Below, piece by piece: positions 7,711 to 16,016 of a stretch of DNA of 64,000 nt; position 1 is the first letter of the stretch; each line of letters opens with the position of its first letter. A program made the translations under genes and the position numbers. Under the pieces are notes generated by a model. It ran no database searches and was not told the DNA's origin. It worked only from the letters and a program-made list of their open reading frames with translations. The stretch comes from Georgenia thermotolerans (GTDB taxonomy: Bacteria > Actinomycetota > Actinomycetes > Actinomycetales > Actinomycetaceae), in NCBI RefSeq assembly GCF_009193185.1, contig NZ_VUKF01000012.1:41550-105549 (forward strand). The letters are read 5' to 3'.

Positions 7711-8636
7711 GGTGCGTCATCGGGTGCGCGGCGCTGGGCGGGCTGTACGCGCCGGTGAGCGAGGCCGCGGCCCACGAGGCCCTGCAGGCGGCCTGGGACC
7801 TGGGCTTCCGCGACTTCGACACCGCCCCGCACTACGGCGTGGGCCAGTCCGAGGAGTACCTCGGCAGCTTCCTGGCCGGCAGGCCGCGCGACAGCTTCAC
7901 CCTCTCCACCAAGGTCGGCCGCCTCCTCGTCGACGACCCCGGCGCCGTCGACGGGACCGACGAGTTCTACGGCACCCCCAAGCGGTCACGGGTGCGCGAC
8001 TACTCCGCCGAGGGGGTGCGCCGCTCGCTGGAGCAGTCGCTGGGGCGGCTGAGGCTGGACCGGGTCGACGTCCTGTACGTCCACGACCCCGAGGACCATC
8101 TGGAGCAGGCGCTGGGCGAGGCGGCCCCCGAGCTGGCGCGGCTGCGCGCGGAGGGCGTCATCACCGGCTACGGGGTGGGCACCAACTTCGCCGACGTGGC
8201 CCTTGCCTTCCTGCGCGAGACCGACGCGGACCGCTTCATGATCGCCGGCCGGTACTCCCTGCTCGACCGGCGGGCCGAGCGCACGCTCCTGCCCGCCTGC
8301 GCGGACAAGGGCGTCCGGCTCGTGGTGGCCGGGGTGCTCAACTCCGGCCTGCTCGCCGACCCGCGCCCGGGCGCCCCGTTCGACTACGCGCCCGCGCCGG
8401 ACTGGCTGGTCGCGGCGGCGCGGCGGATGCAGGCGGTGTGCGAGGCCCACGGCGTGCCGCTGCGGGCGGCCGCGCTGCAGTTCCCCACCCGCCACCCTGC
8501 GGTCGCTGCGGTGGTCTCCGGCGCCGGCACGGCCGAGCAGGTCCACGACGTCCGCGCCCAGCTCGACGTCGAGATCCCCGCGGAGCTGTGGGCCGAGCTC
8601 GACGCCGTCCTGCCCGACCAGGACCGGCTGCCCTAG
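7707..8636 (+). CDS. Aldo/keto reductase, probable L-fucose (D-threo-aldose) 1-dehydrogenase
   Basis: A 309-residue aldo-keto reductase barrel. The catalytic Asp-Tyr pair is in F-D-T-A-P-H-Y-G-V-G-Q-S-E, the Lys in S-T-K-V-G-R, and the D-V-L-Y-V-H-D-P-E strand gives the His. Long insertions around the D-E-F-Y-G-T-P-K-R-S-R-V region are characteristic of D-threo-aldose 1-dehydrogenases, which oxidise L-fucose to its lactone with NAD(P)+. The GTG start overlaps the mutarotase stop as GTGA. It provides the first oxidation step of the pathway, although it lies fifth in gene order. Confidence 0.87.
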   Translation: MRCVIGCAALGGLYAPVSEAAAHEALQAAWDLGFRDFDTAPHYGVGQSEEYLGSFLAGRPRDSFTLSTKVGRLLVDDPGAVDGTDEFYGTPKRSRVRDYSAEGVRRSLEQSLGRLRLDRVDVLYVHDPEDHLEQALGEAAPELARLRAEGVITGYGVGTNFADVALAFLRETDADRFMIAGRYSLLDRRAERTLLPACADKGVRLVVAGVLNSGLLADPRPGAPFDYAPAPDWLVAAARRMQAVCEAHGVPLRAAALQFPTRHPAVAAVVSGAGTAEQVHDVRAQLDVEIPAELWAELDAVLPDQDRLP

Positions 8637-8649
8637 GAGGGACGTGGTC

Positions 8650-9495
8650 ATGAGGCTGCTGCGCCACGGCGCCCCGGGCGCCGAGAGCCCCGCCGTCGAG
8701 CAGGACGGGCGGGCGTTCTCCCTCACCCCGCTCACCGGCGACGTCGACGGTGCCTTCCTCGCCGCCGACGGGATCGCCCGGACCCGGGAGGCGCTGGCCG
8801 CGGGGCGCCTGCCCGAGGTGGACCTCGCAGGGCAGCGCCTCGGCCCCCCGGTCGCCCGGCCCTCCGCCATCGTGTGCGTGGGGCAGAACTACGCCGCCCA
8901 CGCCCGCGAGTCCGGCGCCGAGCCGCCGGTCACGCCGATCCTCTTCCTCAAGACGCCCAACACCGTCGTCGGGCCCCACGACGTCGTCGAGATCCCGCCG
9001 GGCAGCACCAGGACGGACTGGGAGGTCGAGCTCGCCGTCGTCATCGGCCGGCGGGCCGCCGAGCTGGCGACGCCGGAGGACGCCCTCGCCCACGTCGCCG
9101 GGTACACGATCGCCAACGACGTCTCCGAGCGGGCCTGGCAGCTCGAGCACTCCGGCGGGCAGTGGTCGAAGGGCAAGTGCGCGCCCACCTTCAACCCGCT
9201 GGGCCCCTATCTCGTGCCGGCCGACGAGGTCGACCCGGGTGCGCTGCGCATCGGCTCGGCCGTCAACGGCGAGACGCGCCAGGACTCCACCACCGCCGAC
9301 ATGATCTTCCCCGTGCCCTACCTCGTCTGGCACATCAGCCAGTACCTCACCCTCGAGCCCGGCGACGTCATCGACACCGGCACCCCCGAGGGCGTGGCGC
9401 TGTCGGGGCGCTTCCCCTACCTGAGGGCCGGGGACGTCATGACGCTGCGGATCGAGGGGCTGGGGGAGCAGCGGCAGGTGCTGCGCCAGCGCTGA
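8650..9495 (+). CDS. FAH-family hydrolase, probable 2,4-diketo-3-deoxy-L-fuconate hydrolase
   Basis: A 281-residue fumarylacetoacetate-hydrolase fold. Diagnostic pieces are C-V-G-Q-N-Y-A-A-H-A-R-E, F-L-K-T-P-N-T-V-V-G-P, the metal-binding D-W-E-V-E-L-A-V-V-I-G, and late G-D-V-I-D-T-G-T-P-E-G-V. The enzyme would cleave the diketo acid to pyruvate and L-lactate, closing the route. The ATG at 8650 is nine bases after AGGAGG; an in-frame GTG at 8644 is too close to it. It is the last gene of the operon. Confidence 0.87.
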   Translation: MRLLRHGAPGAESPAVEQDGRAFSLTPLTGDVDGAFLAADGIARTREALAAGRLPEVDLAGQRLGPPVARPSAIVCVGQNYAAHARESGAEPPVTPILFLKTPNTVVGPHDVVEIPPGSTRTDWEVELAVVIGRRAAELATPEDALAHVAGYTIANDVSERAWQLEHSGGQWSKGKCAPTFNPLGPYLVPADEVDPGALRIGSAVNGETRQDSTTADMIFPVPYLVWHISQYLTLEPGDVIDTGTPEGVALSGRFPYLRAGDVMTLRIEGLGEQRQVLRQR

Positions 9496-9703
9496 GTGCG
9501 GCTCGTCCCTGCCGACCCCGTACTGAGGCTGAGATGCGCACGTGAACATCGGGTGTCACGCTGGGGGAGTTCAGGGGCGCGACCGGGCGGACCTGGATCC
9601 ATCCCTCGGGCCGGCTCCCGGTCCATGCCATGACGGTGCGGTCAAGCAGTCGCCGCTGATGCGTTGCCGCCAGGTGGCGCGCGCACTGATGGGGCTGCTG
9701 CAC

Positions 9704-10366
9704 ATGTACGACCTGACCCAGGTGACCCTGACCCGCACGGGATCGGACGGATCCGCGCCCGTGCTCCGCTCCCTGGACCTGCACGTGGGCCGCGGTGAGG
9801 CCGTGGCGATCAGCGGGCCGGAGGGCGTCGGCAAGTCGGCGCTCCTGCGCGTCCTGGCCGGCGTCGAGCGCCCGCACACGGGCACCGTGCGCCTGCACGA
9901 GGAGAACCTCGCGGCGATGACGCCGAAGCGCCTGGCGCAGGTCCGCTCCCGGGACATCGGCTGGGTCTGCGCCCCGCCGAAGCTCGTCGGCTGGCTCAGC
10001 GTGCAGGACAACGTCGAGCTGGCGCTCGCGCGCCTGGGGGTGGCGAGCGAGGACCGGCGCGAGGCGGTCACCTCGTCGCTGGAGGCCGTCGGCCTCGAGC
10101 CGCTGCGCGACGTGCTGGTGGCCGACCTGGACGCCGGCACCCGGCAACGCGTCGCCGTCGCCCGGGGGCTGGCGGCCGGGGCGAGCGTGCTGCTGGTGGA
10201 GGAGCCGACCCGGGAGACCATGTCGCTGCTGGTGAACCTCTGGCAGCTGCTGGGCCTCACCCTTGTCGTGACGACGCGCGACGAGTCGGTCGCCGCCCGC
10301 GCGCAGCGCCGGGTGGTGCTCGCGGGCGGCTCGGTGCACGAACGCCCGCGGCGCGCCGCCAGCTGA
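9704..10366 (+). CDS. Degenerate ABC-type ATPase (MacB/LolD-like), no permease
   Basis: About 220 residues with an intact Walker A (G-P-E-G-V-G-K-S-A-L-L) and the overall MacB/LolD layout. Other key parts have drifted: the signature L-S-G-G-Q reads L-D-A-G-T-R, the Walker B aspartate is Glu (L-L-V-E-E-P-T), the D-loop is lost (R-E-T-M-S), and the switch His is Arg (V-V-T-T-R-D). It may bind ATP without normal turnover. No membrane partner is adjacent. The start is uncertain; ATG 9704 begins the conserved part, but ATG 9689 or 9542 are in frame. Confidence 0.72.
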   Translation: MYDLTQVTLTRTGSDGSAPVLRSLDLHVGRGEAVAISGPEGVGKSALLRVLAGVERPHTGTVRLHEENLAAMTPKRLAQVRSRDIGWVCAPPKLVGWLSVQDNVELALARLGVASEDRREAVTSSLEAVGLEPLRDVLVADLDAGTRQRVAVARGLAAGASVLLVEEPTRETMSLLVNLWQLLGLTLVVTTRDESVAARAQRRVVLAGGSVHERPRRAAS

Positions 10367-10383
10367 CCGCAGCGGCCGCACCG

Positions 10384-10403
10384 CGCCGCGGCCCACCGCG
10401 GCG
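10384..10403. terminator. Possible bidirectional hairpin between convergent genes
   Basis: CGCCGCGG (10384-10391) and CCGCGGCG (10396-10403) form a perfect 8-bp stem with loop CCCA, between the convergent ABC and STAS genes. There is no T-tract, and such GC-rich pairing can arise by chance here, so confidence is low. Confidence 0.3.
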
Positions 10404-10419
10404 GCCGGTGACGCGGCGA

Positions 10420-10803
10420 TCACATGCCGGGATCGACCTCGACGACCTCGACGGCCGAGCCCACGTTGGTCACCTCGAGCAGGAACCGCACCACGTCGGG
10501 CGGCTGGATCATCGTGAGCCGGGAGCTCGACCGGTGCGCGAGGTACGCGAGCATGGCGACCGCGGACGAGTCCATGAACCGCACGTGCCGGGCGTCCACC
10601 TGCACCGGCTTGCCACGGTCGACGGCCTCGGAGATCGCCTGACGCAGCTCGGCGGAGCACGAGATGTCGAGGTCACCCGCCAGGACGAGGCGGGTGGTGT
10701 CCGCAGCGGCGAGCAGGTGGACCGACCCGTCGGCGTCGGACTGGGGGTCGACCGGGACGGCCTTGAGGTGGGGTCGGTCGCCGGTGAGGTCGTGCTCGCT
10801 CAT
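10420..10803 (-). CDS. STAS-domain anti-sigma factor antagonist
   Basis: A 127-residue protein with a 35-residue acidic leader and then a STAS domain: L-V-L-A-G-D-L-D-I-S-C-S as the second strand and V-R-F-M-D-S-S-A-V-A-M-L as the phosphorylation loop. The D-S-S motif supplies the serine that anti-sigma kinases phosphorylate in SpoIIAA/RsbV homologues. Unphosphorylated STAS proteins bind the kinase and free an alternative sigma factor. No kinase or sigma gene is adjacent. GAGGA upstream supports the ATG at 10803. It probably belongs with the neighbouring GAF-ANTAR and CheB/CheR genes as a stress-signalling group. Confidence 0.86.
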   Translation of the reverse strand: MSEHDLTGDRPHLKAVPVDPQSDADGSVHLLAAADTTRLVLAGDLDISCSAELRQAISEAVDRGKPVQVDARHVRFMDSSAVAMLAYLAHRSSSRLTMIQPPDVVRFLLEVTNVGSAVEVVEVDPGM

Positions 10804-10934
10804 GGGGTCCTCTCGTCTTCCGCGGGTAGGCCTGCGGAACGGGCCCACCAGTGGTTTCGAGCGGACAGCGTGAGACTATGCCGCCGCCGGGCAGGGAGAC
10901 AACCAGCGACGCGCGGGTCGGCGAGGCGCCGCCG

Positions 10935-12239
10935 TCAGGTCAGCAGCGACGTGCCTGCGGCGGTCTGCGTGACGATCCGCGCCGCCAGCGTGCGCAGCTT
11001 GACGTTGCTGTCCCGGCTCATCTTGACCAGCCGGCGGAATGCCTCCTCCGCGTCGCACGAGAACGTGGCCATGAGGATGCCCTTGGCCTGGTCGATGGTG
11101 GCCCGTGAGTCCAGCGCCGCGCCGAGGTTCCGGGCGAGGTCCTCCAGCTCCGCCTTGAGGTCGATCTCGTGGACCGCGGCCGCCGCGGCGCTCGCGAGCA
11201 GCTCCGCGACCTCGACGCGCTCGGCGTCCCACGCGTGCGCGCCCGGTGCGTAGACGTTGAGCACGCCCACGCGCTCGTCGCCGACCTCCACCGGCACGGC
11301 GAGGACGGAGCGGGCGCCGGTGCCCCGGGACCGCGCGGTGAACCGTGGCCACCGGGCGTCGTGCTCGAGGTCTTGGACGACGACCGTCTCGTGCCCCTGC
11401 CAGGCCGCCTGGCACGGGCCCTCCTGGGCCACCATCTGGGCGCCGTCGACGGCTTGGGCGAACGCCGACGTGGTGGCGACCACCTCCGGCCGCACCGGCT
11501 CACCCGCCGTGACGCTGACGGCGGCCCCCTCACCGAGAGCCTGGGCGCAGATGTCCGCCACCTCCTCGAGGTCGGAGCGGCGGTCGTGCCGGCGCAGGGG
11601 CAGCTCGGTCAGCCGCACCAGGGCGTGCGCCAGGGCGTGCCGGTACCCCGCGGTCACCAGCCGCCCGGACTCCTCCTCCGTGGGCAGGAGCACCCAGGTC
11701 GCCTCGGCCGAGGACGCGTCCGGGTCCAGCACCACCGTCACGTCCGCCTCGACGCGGACGGCCTGACGGTGGCGCCCGAACAGGGTGACGACCTGACGGA
11801 AGGAGCCGGCGTCGTCGACCGCGGCGGTGAGGCGCCGGCGCAGCTCGGGCCGGTCGGGGGCGTCGACCAGGGCGAAGAGCGGCTTGCGGACCAACCTGTC
11901 GACCCGCAGGCCCAGCAGCGCGGCCGCCGCAGCGTTGACGGACCTGAGGACGCCGGTGGCGTCGGTGGTGACGATGGCCGCGGGCAGCACGGCGAGCAGC
12001 CGTTCGTGCTGCCACCGCCCCATGCGGTGGCTCTCCGCCAGGCGTGCGAGCTCGGCCTGCTGGGCCCGGACCTCCTCGTCGGCCGCCCGCAGCTCCTCCT
12101 GGGCGGACTCGAGCCCTTGCAGCAGCGCCTCGATGTCGGGCCGCTCCCGCAGGCGGACGATGTACCGCTCGATGGCGGCGAGCTCGTCGGTGAAGGCCTT
12201 CTCGTCGTCGAACGGGCCGGCGCCCGGACGTTGTGGCAT
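10935..12239 (-). CDS. PAS-GAF-ANTAR transcription antitermination regulator
   Basis: A 434-residue cytosolic sensor. Residues 15-75 are a charged coiled coil, 80-200 a PAS domain (L-P-A-A-I-V-T-T-D-A-T-G-V-L-R-S-V-N-A-A-A), 205-365 a GAF domain (G-P-C-Q-A-A-W-Q-G-H, then S-V-L-A-V-P-V-E-V-G-D-E-R-V-G-V-L-N-V-Y-A), and the last 60 an ANTAR domain (I-D-Q-A-K-G-I-L-M then A-F-R-R-L-V-K-M-S-R-D-S-N-V-K-L-R). ANTAR domains bind paired hexaloop hairpins in RNA and prevent termination. GGGGAG precedes the ATG. Ligand and RNA target are unknown; no clear paired hexaloop was recognised nearby by eye. Confidence 0.88.
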   Translation of the reverse strand: MPQRPGAGPFDDEKAFTDELAAIERYIVRLRERPDIEALLQGLESAQEELRAADEEVRAQQAELARLAESHRMGRWQHERLLAVLPAAIVTTDATGVLRSVNAAAAALLGLRVDRLVRKPLFALVDAPDRPELRRRLTAAVDDAGSFRQVVTLFGRHRQAVRVEADVTVVLDPDASSAEATWVLLPTEEESGRLVTAGYRHALAHALVRLTELPLRRHDRRSDLEEVADICAQALGEGAAVSVTAGEPVRPEVVATTSAFAQAVDGAQMVAQEGPCQAAWQGHETVVVQDLEHDARWPRFTARSRGTGARSVLAVPVEVGDERVGVLNVYAPGAHAWDAERVEVAELLASAAAAAVHEIDLKAELEDLARNLGAALDSRATIDQAKGILMATFSCDAEEAFRRLVKMSRDSNVKLRTLAARIVTQTAAGTSLLT

Positions 12240-12320
12240 GTGCTGCTCCCCGCTCGTCGGCGGTCGACCCGTCGCCCGGTCTGGTGAGACACCCAGCCGC
12301 GGCGACCAGCCCTTCGAGCG

Positions 12321-12326
12321 TAGCGT
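12321..12326 (+). promoter_or_regulatory. -10 box of a probable leaderless promoter
   Basis: TAGCGT lies six bases before the GTG at 12333, the spacing used by leaderless actinobacterial transcripts. I see no good -35 hexamer. Transcription would diverge from the PAS-GAF-ANTAR gene. Confidence 0.45.
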
Positions 12327-12332
12327 GAAGGC

Positions 12333-12692
12333 GTGGACGAGGCGCGGGCGAGCGAGGCGCGGCGGCGTGGGTCCCTGGCTGCCGAGCGCACCGGTGAGCT
12401 GGCCGCTCTCAGGCTCCGGCTCGCCGCCGGTGGGGACCTCACCGAGGACGACCTCGCTCTCGCCACGCGTCGGGCGGAGGAGTCGCGCCGGCTCGCGGCC
12501 GATGCCCGCGCGCGGGCCGCCAGCGCGCACTGTCACGCGGCGCAGGCGCACGACGCCGCGGCGGCCGTGCTCGAGGCCGCGGGCAGCCCCGCTCGCGCCG
12601 CGGAGCACCGCACGGCCTCCCGGGCGGACCTCGAGGCCGAGCTCGCCGACGAGGACGGCACGACGGACGGAGACGCAGATGGCCACTCGTGA
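12333..12692 (+). CDS. Small alanine-rich helical protein, unknown
   Basis: A 119-residue protein made almost wholly of Ala, Arg and Glu, with heptad-like spacing over residues 1-95 and an acidic tail; it should be one or two long helices or a coiled coil. It has no membrane segment or catalytic motif. It overlaps the start of cheB by 14 bases, so it is probably translated with cheB and cheR. Composition alone could also reflect a spurious high-GC frame, but the overlap and the TAGCGT box at the right distance favour a real gene. Confidence 0.5.
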   Translation: MDEARASEARRRGSLAAERTGELAALRLRLAAGGDLTEDDLALATRRAEESRRLAADARARAASAHCHAAQAHDAAAAVLEAAGSPARAAEHRTASRADLEAELADEDGTTDGDADGHS

Positions 12693-13716
12693 TGTCGTCG
12701 TCGTCGGCGCCTCCGCCGGCGGTGTGGAGGCGCTGCGCATGCTGGTCGGCGGACTGCCCGCCGACTTCCCCGGGACCCTCCTGGTGGTCCTCCACATCCC
12801 GGCGATCGGCGGCAGCGCGCTGCCGACGATCCTCGCCCGCACCGGGCCGCTGCCGGTGCGTCACGCCCGTGAGGGCGACCGGCTCGAGCCCGGGCACATC
12901 CTCGTCGCCCCGCCCGACCAGCACCTCATCGTCTACGACGGCGCCGTCACCCTCTCGCGCGGCCCCAAGGAGAACGGGCACCGCCCTGCCGTCGACGTGC
13001 TCTTCCGCTCGGCGGCCAAGGTGCTCGGCCCGCGCGTGGTCTCCGTCGTGCTCTCCGGCGCGCTGGACGACGGCGCCGCCGGCACCGTGGCCGTGAAGCT
13101 GCGCGGCGGCCTCGCCGTCTGCCAGGACCCGGCCGACGCCCTCCACGCTTCCATGCCGGCCTCCGCGATGCAGGCCGCGGAGGTCGACCACGTCGTGCCG
13201 GCGGCCCAGCTCGCCGGACTCCTCACCCGCCTGGTCACCGAGGAGGTCCCGGACGACCCGGGCGCCGTCTCGGCCCTGATGGAGATCGAGGCCGCCATGG
13301 CGAACCTGGACGAAGAGGCCCTGAACGCCGCCGAGCGCCCGGGCCGCCCGGCGGGCTACTCGTGCCCCGACTGCCACGGAACCCTCTTCGAGATCACCGA
13401 GGGCGGCCTCGTGCGGTTCCGCTGCCGCGTCGGCCACGCGTGGTCCCTGGCCAGCCTCGTGGCGCAGCAGTCCTCGTCGGTCGAGGGTGCGCTGTGGCTG
13501 GCGCTGCGCACGCTGGAGGAGAAGGCCGCCCTGACCAGGCGGCTGGGGCGGCGCGCCGCCGAGAAGGGGCACCAGCTAGCCGGGGAGGCGTTCGACCGGG
13601 AGGCCACGGAGGTGCTCGCGGCCGCCACCACGCTGCGCGACCTCATCGACGCCCTCACTGAGCGCGACCCGTACGGGGCGGTCGAGACCGAGGTGGCCGG
13701 TGAGCGAGAAGCCTGA
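12679..13716 (+). CDS. cheB: CheB-type methylesterase without receiver domain, C-terminal zinc ribbon
   Basis: A 345-residue protein. Residues 1-185 form a CheB esterase with triad parts S in G-A-S-A-G-G, H in V-L-H-I-P and D in S-G-A-L-D-D-G-A-A-G. There is no N-terminal REC domain. After a linker, residues about 225-260 hold Y-S-C-P-D-C-H-G-T-L and R-C-R-V-G-H-A-W, a C-x2-C / C-x2-G-H zinc-ribbon-like module found in stand-alone CheB proteins. The enzyme would remove methyl groups from glutamates of a sensory partner. No chemoreceptor, CheA or flagellar gene is in the window. It overlaps cheR by 17 bases. Confidence 0.88.
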   Translation: MATRDVVVVGASAGGVEALRMLVGGLPADFPGTLLVVLHIPAIGGSALPTILARTGPLPVRHAREGDRLEPGHILVAPPDQHLIVYDGAVTLSRGPKENGHRPAVDVLFRSAAKVLGPRVVSVVLSGALDDGAAGTVAVKLRGGLAVCQDPADALHASMPASAMQAAEVDHVVPAAQLAGLLTRLVTEEVPDDPGAVSALMEIEAAMANLDEEALNAAERPGRPAGYSCPDCHGTLFEITEGGLVRFRCRVGHAWSLASLVAQQSSSVEGALWLALRTLEEKAALTRRLGRRAAEKGHQLAGEAFDREATEVLAAATTLRDLIDALTERDPYGAVETEVAGEREA

Positions 13717-15655
13717 GGCGACCGCGCCCGATCCGACCGCCGCGGGCGCGGGCGCGGAGGAGCCGGCCCGGGCGCAGCCCGGAGCGAGTAACGGCGCGGG
13801 CGAGCGGCCGGCGTCGCCGGAGAACGCCACCGTGCCGGAGAACGCCACCCTCGAGGCGCTGCTGCGCTACCTCAAGGACGAGCGCGGGTTCGACTTCACC
13901 GGATACAAGCGGGCGAGCCTCACGCGCCGGGTGATGCGACGGATGGCGGCGGTGGGAGCGTCCTCCTTCGAGGAGTACCACGACTATCTCCTCGTCCACC
14001 CCCTCGAGTTCACCGCGCTGTTCAACACGATCCTCATTAACGTCACCAGCTTCTTCCGCGACGTCGCCGCCTGGCGGTACCTCGCCGACAAGATCGTTCC
14101 CGACCTCATCGCCGTCCGGGTGGGCCAGCCCATCCGGGTGTGGAGCGCTGGCTGCGCCTCGGGGGAGGAGGCGTACAGCCTCTCCATGGTCCTCGCCGAG
14201 GCCCTCGGCCTCGACGAGCTGCGCGAGCGGGTGAAGATCTACGCCACCGACGTCGACGAGGAGGCCCTGAACTACGCCCGCCAGGGTTCCTACACGGAGG
14301 TCGAGGTGGATGCCGTGCCGCCGGCGCTGCGGGAGAAGTACCTCGAGCAGGTGGGCCAGCGGTTCGTCTTCCGCAAGGAGCTGCGCCGGGCCGTCATCTT
14401 CGGGCGCAACGATCTGGTCCAGGACGCCCCGATCTCTCACGTCGACATCCTGGCGTGCCGCAACACGCTGATGTACTTCAACGCCGAGACCCAGTCGCAG
14501 ATCCTCAGCCGGTTCCACTTCGCGCTGCGACCCGACGGCGTGCTCTTCCTCGGCAAGGCCGAGATGCTGCTCACCCACGCCGCGCAGTTCCGCCCCGTGG
14601 AGCTGCGCAGCAGGTTCTTCCGCAAGGTGCCCGTCGAGGTTCGCGACCGGCGGTTCCTCCTGCCCCAGGGCATGGATCCGGGGGCGGGCGCCGAGCTGGC
14701 GCGGCTGCGGCAGGCGGCCCTCATGGCGGCCCTGTCCGCGCAGGTCGTCCTCGACGGGCGCAACAACGTGGCCCTCGTCAACCACCGGGCCACCGAGGTC
14801 TTCCGCATCACCACTCGGGACGTCGGCCGCCCGTTCCAGGACCTGGAGCTCTCGTACCGGCCCGTCGAGCTGCGCACGCACGTCGAGGAGGCGGTCACCA
14901 CCCGCCGGCCGGTCTTCCTGCGGGACGTGCGGTGGTCCCGGGGCGGGCGCACCGAGGCCACCTACGACGTCCACATCACCCCGCTCGCCGACCAGTCGGG
15001 CCGGCTCGGCGTGATGATCACGTTCGACGACGTGACACCCTTCCGCCAGCTGCACAAAGACCTCGAGATCGCCAACCTCCAGCTCGAGACGGCGTACGAA
15101 GAGCTCCAGTCCACGAACGAGGAGCTCGAGACGACGAACGAGGAGCTCCAGTCCACCGTGGAGGAGCTCGAGACGACCAACGAGGAGCTCCAGTCCACCA
15201 ACGAGGAGCTCGAGACGATGAACGAGGAGCTGCAGTCGATGAACGACGAGCTCCACGTGACGAACGAGGCCCTGGAGGAGGGGCAGGAGGAGATCGGGCG
15301 GCTGAACGCCTTCATGACCGCGGTGCTGGGCAGCCTCACCAGCGGCATCGCCGTGGTGGGCGACGACCTGCGGATCATGGCGTGGAACGCCACCGCCGAG
15401 GAGCTGTGGGGGGTGCGCACCGACGAGGCCCTCGGCCAGCACCTGCTCAACCTCGACATCGGGCTGCCGGTGGACGAGCTACGTCAGCCCCTGTGGAACC
15501 AGCTGACCGGCGACGGCGCCGAGCCGGAGCGGCTGGTGCTGCCCGCCGTCAACCGGCGCGGTCGCCCGCTGCAGGTCAAGGTCACCGTCTCGCGACTCTC
15601 GGCCGACTCCGAGGAGCCGAGCGGCGCGATCGTCGTCATGGACCCGGCCGGCTGA
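13700..15655 (+). CDS. cheR: CheR methyltransferase with long coiled coil and PAS domain
   Basis: A 651-residue multidomain protein. After a disordered 45-residue leader, residues 50-320 are CheR: an N-terminal helical part, then the SAM-binding V-W-S-A-G-C-A-S-G-E-E-A-Y-S and A-C-R-N-T-L-M-Y-F. Residues about 330-450 are a PAS-like domain, 455-530 a regular coiled coil of alternating E-E-L-Q-S-T-N and E-E-L-E-T-T-N heptads, and 535-650 a second PAS domain. This matches the CheR-PAS half of CheB/CheR hybrid sensory proteins, here split into two genes. It likely methylates its own or a partner's coiled-coil glutamates; no kinase domain is attached. Confidence 0.9.
   Translation: MSEKPEATAPDPTAAGAGAEEPARAQPGASNGAGERPASPENATVPENATLEALLRYLKDERGFDFTGYKRASLTRRVMRRMAAVGASSFEEYHDYLLVHPLEFTALFNTILINVTSFFRDVAAWRYLADKIVPDLIAVRVGQPIRVWSAGCASGEEAYSLSMVLAEALGLDELRERVKIYATDVDEEALNYARQGSYTEVEVDAVPPALREKYLEQVGQRFVFRKELRRAVIFGRNDLVQDAPISHVDILACRNTLMYFNAETQSQILSRFHFALRPDGVLFLGKAEMLLTHAAQFRPVELRSRFFRKVPVEVRDRRFLLPQGMDPGAGAELARLRQAALMAALSAQVVLDGRNNVALVNHRATEVFRITTRDVGRPFQDLELSYRPVELRTHVEEAVTTRRPVFLRDVRWSRGGRTEATYDVHITPLADQSGRLGVMITFDDVTPFRQLHKDLEIANLQLETAYEELQSTNEELETTNEELQSTVEELETTNEELQSTNEELETMNEELQSMNDELHVTNEALEEGQEEIGRLNAFMTAVLGSLTSGIAVVGDDLRIMAWNATAEELWGVRTDEALGQHLLNLDIGLPVDELRQPLWNQLTGDGAEPERLVLPAVNRRGRPLQVKVTVSRLSADSEEPSGAIVVMDPAG
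15098..15255 (+). repeat. In-frame heptad repeats inside cheR coiled coil
   Basis: Alternating near-identical 21-base units encode E-E-L-Q-S-T-N and E-E-L-E-T-T/M-N, giving a 42-bp super-repeat. The DNA copies are more alike than the protein needs, so the tract may change length by slippage. Confidence 0.85.
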
Positions 15656-15701
15656 GGGCCGCCCCCGCCCGGCGCGTCACCGCACGCGCGGCGTGCCCCC
15701 C

Positions 15702-15899
15702 TCAGAGGTCGTCGTGGCCCACGGCGCCGCAGTGCTCGCAGAAGCCGGCGACGACGATCGCCGGCCCCCGGGAGAAGTCGCACCACACCCGGTCCGGGTC
15801 GGCGGCGGGGTCGACGTCGTCGGCCATGCCCTCCGCGACGTCGGCCAGGCCCCAGGCCTGCTCCATCTCGAGGTCGACCTCGAGCGCGATGGCGGTCAT
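15702..15899 (-). CDS. Small acidic CxxC protein, unknown
   Basis: A 65-residue acidic protein beginning M-T-A-I-A-L-E-V-D-L-E-M and ending with F-C-E-H-C-G-A-V-G-H-D-D-L. The late C-x2-C and nearby His could bind a metal, perhaps with the W-C-D cysteine upstream. The ATG at 15899 has a strong GGGGGAA upstream; an in-frame ATG at 15959 lacks one. It is convergent with cheR and has no recognisable family. Confidence 0.55.
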   Translation of the reverse strand: MTAIALEVDLEMEQAWGLADVAEGMADDVDPAADPDRVWCDFSRGPAIVVAGFCEHCGAVGHDDL

Positions 15900-16016
15900 G
15901 TGCTTCCCCCTTCGTCCGCAACGTTCGGTCGGTTCCACGATGAACCCGACCACTGACATCGGCGGGGACCGACGCGCCGAGGAGGACCACGTGGCGGGGG
16001 GGAGCCGCGCGACGGC

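Noticed and set aside
15098..15255. CRISPR-like or minisatellite array
   Set aside because: Units are contiguous, in frame and encode coiled-coil heptads of CheR; there are no spacers.
12679..15655. Part of a chemotaxis operon
   Set aside because: No receptor, CheA, CheW, CheY or flagellar gene is present in the window, and CheB lacks its receiver domain.
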